DNA of 60,166 bases from Gammaproteobacteria bacterium (GTDB lineage Bacteria > Pseudomonadota > Gammaproteobacteria > Enterobacterales > GCA-2746155). Below, piece after piece: positions 1-9,778 of the stretch. Under the pieces are notes generated by a model. It was not told the origin of the DNA and ran no database searches. It was given only the letters and a program-made list of their open reading frames with translations. A program made the translations under genes and the position numbers. Each line of letters opens with the position of its first letter. Position 1 is the first letter of the stretch. The stretch is from the NCBI GenBank assembly GCA_030589945.1, contig JAUUZN010000002.1, positions 1 to 60,166 of the forward strand, read 5' to 3'.

Positions 1-101
1 AATGCTCATGTACTCATCGTACACTCCGCTTTTTCATCGGCTTTGCCTTGTTCTTTGACTTCTCGCTATCCGTGTAAAGGTCTCAAATAGAGCTAATTTA
101 A

Positions 102-245
102 ATGCGTATCGTAATAACACCAGGTGAACCCGCAGGAATTGGACCTGATCTTATTATTCAATATGTGCAACATGCACAAGCACATGAGCTCATTTGTATC
201 GCCGATCCTATTATGCTGCAAGCGCGGGCAAAAAAATTGGGCTTG
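102..245 (+). pseudogene. pdxA: 5' fragment of 4-hydroxythreonine-4-phosphate dehydrogenase (PdxA), truncated at about nt 245
   Basis: [20 protein letters not shown]...[10 protein letters not shown] matches the PdxA N-terminus ([13 protein letters not shown]); homology stops abruptly and the frame ends at 299. Confidence 0.8.
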
Positions 246-506
246 TGCAGAATCATTGTCACCACCCAAACCTTTTGTGAAAAAGAGTTGTTTACCTAAC
301 TGAGCTACAGAACCATCTATAGATGGGAGTGTTCTACCTGTCGTTGGGTCACCTGTCATTCCTGTACTTGTAGCGAGACTTAACAAGACCTCCGCTGTTG
401 TAGGAATTTCAGGTTCTACAATTAAAGGGTCATCATCGCTACAGGATGATATAAATAAACTTAAGGGTATTAATATACTTAGGGTTAAGGTGTTTCTATT
501 ATTCAT
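246..506 (-). pseudogene. 5' fragment of a lipoprotein-type di-heme cytochrome c peroxidase, truncated before the first CxxCH
   Basis: Signal/lipobox (SLFISSCSDDD) plus [20 protein letters not shown], typical of cytochrome c peroxidases just before CxxCH; homology ends at about nt 246. Confidence 0.7.
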
Positions 507-749
507 ATTGCCAACTTATTAAATTAGAATTGTCTAATATAATGAGTTGTGTAATTATTGTGTACAATGTGACGAAGTGTCGCAGGTCAATCGGTGTTCC
601 ATTGCCTTCATCCGTTTGCCTTCCTTTCAGTTTCTCAATGCTTGTTCTTAATCAAAAATAATAAAAATTAAAATCAGTGCATCCAAACCCCTATCGAGAT
701 GCATCTATATAACTAAGATGTAATAATACATTGGTAAATATAGGCATAA

Positions 750-1145
750 ATGGAGAACAATATGAGTGAGTTCATGATACCAATTTCAATGTTTGCAATG
801 ATTTTAGGGATAGTTTGGGTTATTTCAGCATCCAAGGCAAAATCTAAGATAGAAATTCAACATACAATTCAGGCGGCTATTGGTAACAATACTGAGTTAA
901 CGCCTGAAGTGATTAAAGCTCTGGGTGCAAACCCTGCAAAGCCATATGCAGACTTACGTGCAGGTGTTGTATTGATTGCGGTTGCTTTAGGTTTTGTTAT
1001 ATTAGGCTATAACATAAGTAATGTAGAGGGAAATAAAGAAGTAATGTCTATTATGACGGGCGTTGCAGCATTTCCTGGCTTAATTGGCTTGGCTCTAATT
1101 GCTATGCACTTTTTCCTGAAAGGCAAAAAAGACGGTACTGAGTAA
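750..1145 (+). CDS. Small membrane protein, DUF6249-like
   Basis: Three hydrophobic segments; directly upstream of an ECF sigma factor; ATG at 762 is an alternative start. Confidence 0.6.
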   Translation: MENNMSEFMIPISMFAMILGIVWVISASKAKSKIEIQHTIQAAIGNNTELTPEVIKALGANPAKPYADLRAGVVLIAVALGFVILGYNISNVEGNKEVMSIMTGVAAFPGLIGLALIAMHFFLKGKKDGTE

Positions 1146-1148
1146 CTT

Positions 1149-1697
1149 TTGGAATCAACGGATCATGAATTGGTGGCGCTAGTCGTCGCCATGGGCGATA
1201 AAAAAGCATATGGCGTGTTGGTGCATCGCTATCAGACCTTAATAAGAGGTCTGCTTATGCGAATGACGTCAAATGCAGCTCTGGCTGATGATCTGTCACA
1301 GGCTACGTTCATCCATGCTCATAAGAAGATAGGCACCTACACGGGAAAGGGCAGCTTTAAAGGATGGCTATGCCGCATCGCACATAATGAATTTTTACAG
1401 GCGAGACGCAAGAAAAAAGCTGCTGATGCTGTATTGGAGAAGTATCGAGAACATCAGGATATACAACCACAAGCAAGTCACTGGGATGTTGGCGATACTA
1501 TGGATTTAGACTTGGCACTATCAAGGCTAAAGGAGCCAGAACGGGTTGCTATCATCATGTGTTATTCAGGTGGTTTAAGCCATAGTGAAGCATCTGATGC
1601 AATGGGACTGCCTGTTGGTACTATCAAGTCACACATTAACCGTGGCAAGAAAAAGTTAAGAGAATTGCTGGAAGAGCAGGAGGTAGTAACAGTATGA
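1149..1697 (+). CDS. ECF-type RNA polymerase sigma factor
   Basis: Sigma-70 region 2 (DDLSQATFIHAHKKI) and region 4 HTH (GLSHSEASDAMGLPVGTIKSHINRGKKKLRE); TTG start. Confidence 0.9.
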   Translation: MESTDHELVALVVAMGDKKAYGVLVHRYQTLIRGLLMRMTSNAALADDLSQATFIHAHKKIGTYTGKGSFKGWLCRIAHNEFLQARRKKKAADAVLEKYREHQDIQPQASHWDVGDTMDLDLALSRLKEPERVAIIMCYSGGLSHSEASDAMGLPVGTIKSHINRGKKKLRELLEEQEVVTV

Positions 1698-2023
1698 ATA
1701 TGGAAGAAGAGCTTGATATGAAACTACAAAATGCTTTTGCCCACGCAAATGCTCAAGTACTCCCAAGTGAAGAATTTGTGAATAAAGTCATGGAAGATAT
1801 ACAGGTTAAAAGCCATAAAAGAACAGTTATTCTCGGTGGTGCTGCGACAACAGGTTCTGCGATTACTGCGGATCAGCTTTCCGGTTTGATTGAGAATGTT
1901 CATTTCACTAATCCTATATTAGCGCAGGGTTTTGAAATGCTGGGACCGGATGTCTTAATCACTGTCGCATTCGTGCTTATGGCCAGTGTTGTTGCATTTG
2001 TATTGCCAAACCGTTCGTTCTAG
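1694..2023 (+). CDS. Hypothetical membrane protein, possible anti-sigma partner
   Basis: Overlaps the 3' end of the sigma gene by 4 nt; C-terminal TM. Confidence 0.5.
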   Translation: MNMEEELDMKLQNAFAHANAQVLPSEEFVNKVMEDIQVKSHKRTVILGGAATTGSAITADQLSGLIENVHFTNPILAQGFEMLGPDVLITVAFVLMASVVAFVLPNRSF

Positions 2024-2090
2024 TTGATTGACAGCTAAGCATGGTGCACGGTTTAATAGACCGCTACAAAATAATTTAGGTAGGTAAACG

Positions 2091-2504
2091 ATGAGTCTTA
2101 AAAAATACACTGGCAGCTGTCTTTGTGGCGATGTTAAATATGAGGTAGAAGCTGAGGCTGAGAGTTTTTATTTATGTCATTGTCAACAATGCAGAAAACT
2201 AACCGGTTCAGCCATGGCAAGTAATATTCAGCTAGCGCCTGCAGATGTAAATTGGCTCTGTGGTGAGTCACAAATCAAACGCTTCGACCAGCCTGGAGAC
2301 AGAACATTTACAAAGGTGTTCTGTTCTAATTGTGGTTCTGCTTTACCTTATATTAATAAAAGTGGGAATTCTTTGGTTATCCCAGCCGGTTCTCTGGATC
2401 ATCAGATAGATATTGCACCAGAGGTGAATATATTTTGGGAAGATAAAGCTGAATGGTTAGAACTTGGTATAGAAGCACGAAAGTGCGATGGTTTTGATGA
2501 ATAG
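2091..2504 (+). CDS. GFA/CENP-V family glutathione-dependent formaldehyde-activating-like protein
   Basis: GSCLCGDVKYEV, CHCQQCRK, CSNCGS zinc motifs. Confidence 0.9.
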   Translation: MSLKKYTGSCLCGDVKYEVEAEAESFYLCHCQQCRKLTGSAMASNIQLAPADVNWLCGESQIKRFDQPGDRTFTKVFCSNCGSALPYINKSGNSLVIPAGSLDHQIDIAPEVNIFWEDKAEWLELGIEARKCDGFDE

Positions 2505-2599
2505 ATTGATTTTAATGTTAGTACCTAAGTAAATAATAAACATTTCATAAATTACTGTCAGGCATATTTTAAGTCACTTTTAATCGGTTCTAGAATGAA

Positions 2600-2633
2600 G
2601 AGGGCACACATAAGTAAACCTATGTGTGCCCTC
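2600..2633. terminator. Hairpin between convergent genes
   Basis: Perfect 13-bp inverted repeat GAGGGCACACATA-N8-TATGTGTGCCCTC; weak T-tracts. Confidence 0.6.
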
Positions 2634-2655
2634 GACTTATGACTAACTAAACAGC

Positions 2656-5079
2656 TTAAAATTCGTACGAAATAGTCGCACCAAATGTTTGTGGCTGATT
2701 AGGATAGACTGTAATGCTTCCAGCTTGTATTGGTGTTGGAAAACCTGACATAAAGTATTCATCATCGTTTAGATTTCTGACCCAAAGTTGAATGCTGACA
2801 TCATTGTTGAAAGTCACACCAGCACTGGCATTAAGGGTACTCACTTCACGTGTTAAATCATCGGGTAGGTTTGCAACCAGTAAAGCTTCACTCTCATAGA
2901 TGTAGTCTGAGCGGATATATCCGTATGCGCCACTATCAAACTCGAAATCATACATAATACCAGCAACGATACTCGTTTCATGGACTCCAGCAGGTTTCTT
3001 ACCGGTTAAATCAATTGGACCAGAAGGACCTTGTGCACCCGCAAATGAATCGTAGATAGGGTCAAGGAACGTACCTGCTAAAGTTAGCGTCCAGTTATCG
3101 TTTGGTCTAAAGACTGAATCAAACTCTACGCCAGTAGTACTTTGTTGACCAGCATTTGCAAGAACAAAACCGGTTCCAATAAAGATGGAAGATTGAAATT
3201 CTTCAATGGTCTGGTCAAAGTATGTGATATTAAAAGCACCTTTTTCGAATCGTGTTTTCATACCTAACTCATAAACAGTAGCTTCTTCAGGAGCAGCACT
3301 TCTTGTTCCATAACGTTGATCGCCTCGAGCAAGGCCAGCTGCTATCAATGCAGTTTGATCGGTCATGAAGGGAAGTGTATCGCGAGATAAGTTCCAAGAC
3401 GTAGCTTTAAATCCAGTCGCTGCTGTGGCAAAGATATTAACATTCTCATTAACTTCATAAGCTAAGCGTACAGTCCATGTGGTTGCACTATCTGAGCTCT
3501 TGCCATCTTCCACAGAGTTAGGAAAATCTAACATGGGTGGTAAAAACTGGAAGCTTTGTAAAATTGGAACAGCTGGTGCGAGTGATGGAATGAATCCAAT
3601 AGGAACACCAAATAGAGTAAGGTCATTGGTTAGGTCTATTGCAGAAAGCGCATCGGTATTCGTTTGAGTGACCGTTAAGTCTTTCTCGTCATTGGTATAA
3701 CTCATACCAAAGGTAGCTGTGAATTCATCTGAAATATGATAATCAAAGGTAGCGAATATTGAATAAGCTTTATTATCTTGCGTGTAGGCAGTATTAACAC
3801 TGGTATCTGATGAAAAGAACGAACCAGGAGCAAGACCATATACGCCCTCAACACCAGCAAGTAGTCCAGGTGCTCCACCAGCCGCCAATAAGACGTCAAA
3901 GAAACTTCTGATATTGTCACCAAAGAACAGGGTATCATCGGTCGTTACATCTTCTTGGAAGATAAAGGCGCCTACCATCCAATCTAATTTGCGTTTACCT
4001 GTTGATGTTAATCGGAACTCTTGAGTAAACGTTTCAATTTTGACATTCGCAGACTCGTTAATGACATCTAACGATGAAAAATCAACGTCATTATCAAAAC
4101 CTGATTCATTGGTACGCATCGCTGTAATTGAGACAAAAGTGAATCCATCAAAATTAATGTCGGCCTGTAAAGAAAACCCACTATCTTCAACTTTATTAGT
4201 AGGATCACTATTAAGAGCAGACTCATAAGAAAAAGGCGTTGTGTCACTAGTGACCTGTCCACCTAATAATTGAGTGATTGGAGCAGTGGGGCCATTAATA
4301 AAGCTTGAGACGGTACAACAAACTTCATCAATTTCACTCATATCAGCGATTAAGCGTAAGGTAACATCGGCTGTAGGTTCAAAGAGCATTTGTCCACGAA
4401 CGTTCCAACGATCTCGCGTATTCAAATCGCCAAGTCCTACGATACTTTCTGTATAGCCATCACGAGTATTTAAACCAGCAGAGAGACTAAAGGCTGTAGT
4501 ATCATTAATCTCATTAGTGATATAACCTTTAAACACCTGTTGGTTATAATTTCCGAACCCTGCTTCAAACTTTCCCTCAAAATCATGAGATGGTGTTTTA
4601 GTCCGTACGTTGATAACACCTGCTGAAGCATTCTTACCGAATAATGTGCTCTGTGGTCCACTTAATATTTCTATCTGATCAAGCCTCGGCAAATCACCGA
4701 TTTGAGAAGCTGAGCGAGAACGGTATACGCCATCAATAAAAACACCCACTGAAGGTTCTATGCCGGTGTTGTTTGAACCGTTACCGAAACCACGAAGTGT
4801 GAAACTTGTGTTAACAGAGCGTTGTAGAGGTGTAACTCTCAGTGTTGGAACAATTGCTTGAAGGTCATAGATGTCTAGAATCTTAGTCCGCTCTATAGCT
4901 TCTTCACCTACCACTGTAATAGCAATGGGTGATTGTTGTAATCCTTGCTGTCGTTTAGAGGCGGTTACGATGATCACATCGTCATCGACGGCTTCATCAC
5001 CTTCAGCTGCATATAATTGTTGATTGGTTGGTATCAGTGTAGCTAGGGCTGCTATGCTAAAAATCTTTAGAACTCGCAT
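2656..5079 (-). CDS. TonB-dependent receptor
   Basis: Plug domain (DVIIVTASKRQQGLQQSPIAITV; FTLRGFGNG; QIEILSGPQSTLFGKNASAGVINVRT) and C-terminal aromatic residue. Confidence 0.93.
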   Translation of the reverse strand: MRVLKIFSIAALATLIPTNQQLYAAEGDEAVDDDVIIVTASKRQQGLQQSPIAITVVGEEAIERTKILDIYDLQAIVPTLRVTPLQRSVNTSFTLRGFGNGSNNTGIEPSVGVFIDGVYRSRSASQIGDLPRLDQIEILSGPQSTLFGKNASAGVINVRTKTPSHDFEGKFEAGFGNYNQQVFKGYITNEINDTTAFSLSAGLNTRDGYTESIVGLGDLNTRDRWNVRGQMLFEPTADVTLRLIADMSEIDEVCCTVSSFINGPTAPITQLLGGQVTSDTTPFSYESALNSDPTNKVEDSGFSLQADINFDGFTFVSITAMRTNESGFDNDVDFSSLDVINESANVKIETFTQEFRLTSTGKRKLDWMVGAFIFQEDVTTDDTLFFGDNIRSFFDVLLAAGGAPGLLAGVEGVYGLAPGSFFSSDTSVNTAYTQDNKAYSIFATFDYHISDEFTATFGMSYTNDEKDLTVTQTNTDALSAIDLTNDLTLFGVPIGFIPSLAPAVPILQSFQFLPPMLDFPNSVEDGKSSDSATTWTVRLAYEVNENVNIFATAATGFKATSWNLSRDTLPFMTDQTALIAAGLARGDQRYGTRSAAPEEATVYELGMKTRFEKGAFNITYFDQTIEEFQSSIFIGTGFVLANAGQQSTTGVEFDSVFRPNDNWTLTLAGTFLDPIYDSFAGAQGPSGPIDLTGKKPAGVHETSIVAGIMYDFEFDSGAYGYIRSDYIYESEALLVANLPDDLTREVSTLNASAGVTFNNDVSIQLWVRNLNDDEYFMSGFPTPIQAGSITVYPNQPQTFGATISYEF

Positions 5080-5642
5080 GGGTCATTCCTCGTTGATTTG
5101 TATCATTTATTTTTGGTTTGGCGGTAATTTTAAATTACATAAATCATTCATGATGATTCTTATTATTATTTATTTTTATACAGGCCGTTCATTTCTAATA
5201 CAGTAGTTCTGTTAACCCCATTGATGGGTAGTCGCACTATAAATGTACAGCTGAAACAGAACTCTAATTCAGTTTTATAAAAATATCAACTTTATGGCGA
5301 TAGTTAACAAGCTTTGGGTCATTGAATTATAGGTGTTTTAAGGGATTTTCTGAACCTTTTGAACTCAGATATAAGCCAATATTATTAAAATAATTCTAAA
5401 TAACATCTTTTTATTTGTAATTTCTGCACAAAGTAAAAAATTCAAACTATAGTATCCTTATAGGGCTGTAATTCAATAGATTTGAATTGCTATCGATAAG
5501 GATATCAGTTATAAGATTATCCTAATAAAAACGAATATAAATTTATAATTTAAAAGATGAGACCAACAAGGCTGTAGTCTCAAAAATCAAACGTTATAAA
5601 AATTAAACAATTGATAAATATTGATTAGATAGGGATGTATTA

Positions 5643-6440
5643 ATGCGCGGTGAAGTAGACATTCAGCAGAGTTCTTCCGAGTTACCCAACCTACTTATTA
5701 TTGATGACTCTGAATCATTGGTTATTTTTATTACTGAGTTATTTTCTGAAGATTTTTATTGCCAAAGTGCATCTGATGGTCAGGAAGGCATACAAAAAGC
5801 AGAACGTCTGTTACCAGATATTATCCTGTGCGATGTAAAAATGCCAAAAATTTCAGGGCTAGACGTAGTCAGGACTCTCAAAAATAATCCAAAAACAAGA
5901 TTTATTCCTATTATCCTTCTCAGTGGTTATAACACGCGTGAAAACCGTCTTGAAGGGTTAAGAGCGATGGCGGATGATTTTCTACCCAAACCGTTCGATT
6001 ATGAAGAACTGCGTATTAAGATGACAAATCTTCTACAAATACGTAAAGAACTTCAGACGAATGATAATGAAGATTTCTTAAATATTGAACTTGGATTGGA
6101 TGCAAATAATTACAGCAGTGACCATCGTCACTTTATCGAACTGATGTTAGGTTGTTTTATAGCAAAATATTCTGATCGAAAACTCAATGTAAATCTCATC
6201 GCCGAACATATGAACATCAGTATTCGCCAATTACAAAGAAAAATAAAGGCAATTACCGGGTTATCCCCGATGGATTTATTAAGAATTTATCGCCTGAGGC
6301 AGTCATCGCAATTGTTACTCAGACATAAGAGTATCGCAGAAGTTGCTGAAGCCTGTGGTTTTCGTTCTCCAAACTATTTTTGTACCTGTTTTAAAGATTA
6401 TTTCAATATTACCCCTAGTTATCATCAGCGTAATCATTAG
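5643..6440 (+). CDS. Response regulator with AraC-type HTH output domain
   Basis: Receiver (LLIIDDSES...ILCDVKMPKISG...LPKPFDYEEL) and AraC HTH (MNISIRQLQRKIKAITGLSP...ACGFRSPNYFCTCFKDYFNITPSYHQ). Confidence 0.9.
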   Translation: MRGEVDIQQSSSELPNLLIIDDSESLVIFITELFSEDFYCQSASDGQEGIQKAERLLPDIILCDVKMPKISGLDVVRTLKNNPKTRFIPIILLSGYNTRENRLEGLRAMADDFLPKPFDYEELRIKMTNLLQIRKELQTNDNEDFLNIELGLDANNYSSDHRHFIELMLGCFIAKYSDRKLNVNLIAEHMNISIRQLQRKIKAITGLSPMDLLRIYRLRQSSQLLLRHKSIAEVAEACGFRSPNYFCTCFKDYFNITPSYHQRNH

Positions 6441-6484
6441 AAAAAAGTTCCACGTTATACCTTTATATTTTGTTTCTCTAATAT

Positions 6485-6498
6485 TTGATCTAGATCAA
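6485..6498. promoter_or_regulatory. FNR/Anr box upstream of ccoN
   Basis: TTGATCTAGATCAA, perfect TTGAT-N4-ATCAA. Confidence 0.85.
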
Positions 6499-6642
6499 TA
6501 CTATTTTCTTCTGTATAACTATGATCGCGATTACCTCTAGGGTTAGAGAATCACAACAACTCCACATCAGACTAGTGCTTGTAATTTGCCTATTAGTTTG
6601 AACTATTTACTTAATATTTATTGAAGAAGGTTAGAGCTCTCT

Positions 6643-8055
6643 ATGGATACCAATCAATATAATTATAAAGTTGTCAAACAGTTTGCATTTATGACCGTAA
6701 TTTGGGGCATAGTGGGCATGCTGGTTGGCGTAATCATAGCTACTCAGTTAATTTGGCCAGATTTCTTGAGAGATATTCCCTGGCTAAGTTATGGTCGATT
6801 GAGACCTTTACATACCAATGCAGTAATTTTTGCATTTGGCGGCAGTGGATTGTTTGCAACTGCTTACTATGTTGTGCAACGAACCTGCCATGTACAATTA
6901 TTCATGCCTCGTCTAGCGGCCTTTACCTTCTGGGGATGGCAATTGGTAATTGTTCTTGCAGCAATTACACTGCCTCTTGGTTTGACCACTTCTAAAGAAT
7001 ATGCAGAACTTGAATGGCCAATTGATATCTTAATTACGGTCGTTTGGGTCTCCTTTGCAATTGTTTATTTTGGCACCATTGTAAAACGTAAGACATCGCA
7101 TATTTATGTAGCCAATTGGTTTTATGGTGCATTCATCTTAACCATTGCAGTTTTACATTTGGTCAATAGCGCTGCAGTTCCCGTAACATTCTTTAAATCT
7201 TACTCAGCATACGCTGGCGCCATTGATGCGATGGTGCAGTGGTGGTACGGACATAATGCAGTTGGATTCTTCCTAACGGCTGGTTTCCTTGGCATGATGT
7301 ATTATTTTGTCCCTGTACAGTCTGGACAACCCGTTTACTCATACCGTCTTTCAGTAGTTCACTTTTGGGCATTGATTGCAATTTATATGTGGGCAGGTCC
7401 TCATCACCTTCATTACACTTCACTACCGGATTGGGCCCAATCCATTGGTATGGTGTTTTCTTTGATTTTGTTAGCTCCATCTTGGGGTGGCATGATCAAT
7501 GGTATGATGACCATGTCGGGTGCTTGGCATAAGCTTCGCCACGATCCCATATTACAATTTATGATTGTATCCTTATCGTTTTACGGTATGTCTACTTTTG
7601 AAGGTCCTATGATGGCCATCAAAACCGTCAATGCATTATCTCATTATACAGACTGGACCATTGGTCACGTTCATTCAGGCGCATTAGGCTGGGTGGCGAT
7701 GGTGACCATCGGTACACTTTATTCTCTATTTCCTCGACTCTATGGAAAGACAGAAATGTTCAGCGTGCCATTAATCCGAGTGCATTTTTGGTTAGCAACT
7801 GTCGGTGTGGTTCTTTATATCACCGCCATGTGGATTGCCGGAGTGATGCAAGGGCTGATGTGGCGTGCGGTGAATGATGATGGAACTTTAACCTATAGTT
7901 TCGTTGAGTCATTGGAAGCGACAATGCCTTATTATGGTGTTCGTTTGCTCGGAGGAACTATCTTCCTAATTGGTATGTTTTTTATGCTCTACAACGTTAT
8001 TAAGACGATTCAGGGTCCCGATACCGCTGATCGTACAATACCTGCACCTGGTTAA
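6643..8055 (+). CDS. ccoN: cbb3-type cytochrome c oxidase subunit I
   Basis: [37 protein letters not shown] motifs. Confidence 0.97.
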   Translation: MDTNQYNYKVVKQFAFMTVIWGIVGMLVGVIIATQLIWPDFLRDIPWLSYGRLRPLHTNAVIFAFGGSGLFATAYYVVQRTCHVQLFMPRLAAFTFWGWQLVIVLAAITLPLGLTTSKEYAELEWPIDILITVVWVSFAIVYFGTIVKRKTSHIYVANWFYGAFILTIAVLHLVNSAAVPVTFFKSYSAYAGAIDAMVQWWYGHNAVGFFLTAGFLGMMYYFVPVQSGQPVYSYRLSVVHFWALIAIYMWAGPHHLHYTSLPDWAQSIGMVFSLILLAPSWGGMINGMMTMSGAWHKLRHDPILQFMIVSLSFYGMSTFEGPMMAIKTVNALSHYTDWTIGHVHSGALGWVAMVTIGTLYSLFPRLYGKTEMFSVPLIRVHFWLATVGVVLYITAMWIAGVMQGLMWRAVNDDGTLTYSFVESLEATMPYYGVRLLGGTIFLIGMFFMLYNVIKTIQGPDTADRTIPAPG

Positions 8056-8069
8056 TTAAGGAGATACTC

Positions 8070-8675
8070 ATGAGTCATGAAACAATTGAAAAAAATGTAG
8101 GCTTAATGGCAATCCTTATTGTTGTTGCCATTAGTTGGGGGGGATTAGCTGAAATCGTCCCGCTATTCTTTATCTCCGAAACAACTGAACCCGTTGAAGG
8201 ATTAAAACCTTATCCAGCTCTAGAACTAGAAGGTCGTGATATCTACATCCGTGAAGGTTGTCATGTGTGTCACACACAGATGATTCGCCCCTTACGTGCT
8301 GAGACTGAGCGATATGGACACTATACGGTCGCAGGTGAGGATGTTTATGAGCATCCATTCCTTTGGGGCTCTAAACGAACTGGGCCTGACTTATCAAGAA
8401 TTGGCAATCGCTACAGTGATGATTGGCACAGAGTTCATTTGAATGACCCTCGTGATGTTGTGCCTGAGTCTAACATGCCAGCCTATACCTGGTTGAACGG
8501 TGCTGTTCTTGATGGTGTTGATACTCCGAAAAAATTGGAAGCTTTAAAATTTTTAGGAGTTCCATACACTGATGAAGACATTGCAAATGCCACAGACGCT
8601 GTTAAAGGAAAAACTGAGATGGATGCAATTGTCGCCTATCTTCAGGGTCTTGGTAAAGAAATGAAGAATCGATAA
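8070..8675 (+). CDS. ccoO: cbb3-type cytochrome c oxidase subunit II (monoheme c)
   Basis: [29 protein letters not shown]. Confidence 0.97.
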   Translation: MSHETIEKNVGLMAILIVVAISWGGLAEIVPLFFISETTEPVEGLKPYPALELEGRDIYIREGCHVCHTQMIRPLRAETERYGHYTVAGEDVYEHPFLWGSKRTGPDLSRIGNRYSDDWHRVHLNDPRDVVPESNMPAYTWLNGAVLDGVDTPKKLEALKFLGVPYTDEDIANATDAVKGKTEMDAIVAYLQGLGKEMKNR

Positions 8676-8679
8676 GCCA

Positions 8680-8862
8680 ATGGATATTAATGTATTCAGA
8701 GGCATAACAACCTTAATTTTGTTAATCATCTTTATTGGCTTCATCTTTTGGGCATTTAGTAAAAACAGGAAAAAATCTTTTTCTGAAGCTGAATTAATGC
8801 CCTTTGATGACGAGCAAATAAAACAAATTAAAAAGCAACGTGAGGACAGCAATCATGAGTGA
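8680..8862 (+). CDS. ccoQ: cbb3-type oxidase subunit IV
   Basis: Short single-TM protein between ccoO and ccoP. Confidence 0.85.
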   Translation: MDINVFRGITTLILLIIFIGFIFWAFSKNRKKSFSEAELMPFDDEQIKQIKKQREDSNHE

Positions 8863-9736
8863 TTTCTGGAGTTGGTACATCATAATTTTAGTTGTAATTA
8901 ATATTGTCGCTATCTGGGGATTGTTACATTTTACCCGTGAGCTAGACGTTACTCCTGAAGAAGACGGCACAACAGGGCATGCGTACGATGGTATTAAAGA
9001 ATATAATAATCCACTGCCCAGATGGTGGTTGTATATGTTTTATATCACCATAATTTATTCAGTGGTTTACCTCATTGTTTATCCTGGCATGGGAAATTAT
9101 GCAGGGACCTTTGGTTGGAGTTCTGCCGGCCAACATCAGGAACAGGTCGATGATGCGAACGCTAAATTTGGTCCTATTTTTGAGAAGTACGCGAAAATTG
9201 AAGTTGAAGAGTTAGTCAAAGAGAAAAAGGCCGTTGTAATGGGTCAAAGAATCTTCGCCAACACCTGCTTCGCCTGTCATGGTTCTGACGCTCGTGGTGC
9301 ACCGGGATATCCAAACTTAACAGATTCTGGATGGCTTTATGGTTCAACACCCGATGATATTAAAATGAGTATCACCAACGGTCGAACTGGCGTAATGCCT
9401 CCTATGGGTGCAGCACTCGGTGAAGATGGACTTAAAGATGTCGTTGCCTACGTGCTCACATTGTCTGGTAGAGAGTCGCCAACGGGTGATGCTGAAGCTG
9501 GCAAAGCAAAGTTTGTAATTTGCTCAGCCTGTCACGGTGCTGAAGGTAAGGGAAATCCTTTAATGGGTGCGCCTGATCTAACCGATTCGGTATGGCTTTA
9601 CGGTGGTTCTCCCATGTTAATTGCTAAAACAGTCACTGAAGGAAGAATGGGTGTAATGCCTGCTCATAGAGATATTTTAACGGCAGAGCAGATCCATTTG
9701 GTCACTGCCTATATCTATTCCTTGACCAATCAATAA
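8855..9736 (+). CDS. ccoP: cbb3-type cytochrome c oxidase subunit III (diheme c)
   Basis: Two CxxCH (CFACH, CSACH); ATG at 8855 inside ORF 8840..9736 gives MSDFWSWYI. Confidence 0.95.
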   Translation: MSDFWSWYIIILVVINIVAIWGLLHFTRELDVTPEEDGTTGHAYDGIKEYNNPLPRWWLYMFYITIIYSVVYLIVYPGMGNYAGTFGWSSAGQHQEQVDDANAKFGPIFEKYAKIEVEELVKEKKAVVMGQRIFANTCFACHGSDARGAPGYPNLTDSGWLYGSTPDDIKMSITNGRTGVMPPMGAALGEDGLKDVVAYVLTLSGRESPTGDAEAGKAKFVICSACHGAEGKGNPLMGAPDLTDSVWLYGGSPMLIAKTVTEGRMGVMPAHRDILTAEQIHLVTAYIYSLTNQ

Positions 9737-9778
9737 GTGTTAAGATTATATTAATAGTTACTAATGTAAGCAGCTAAC

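Noticed and set aside
93-506. ORF 93..506 as a complete 137-aa protein
   Set aside because: Its C-terminal part is antisense pdxA and upstream sequence; only the first ~87 residues resemble a peroxidase.
3479-4661. Multiple 60-78 aa ORFs on both strands inside the TonB receptor (e.g. 3479..3667, 3702..3938, 4040..4228, 4068..4262)
   Set aside because: Shadow ORFs of a long well-supported CDS; no domain signal.
7193-7480. Antisense 95-aa ORF within ccoN
   Set aside because: Opposite a strongly conserved ccoN region; low-complexity shadow frame.
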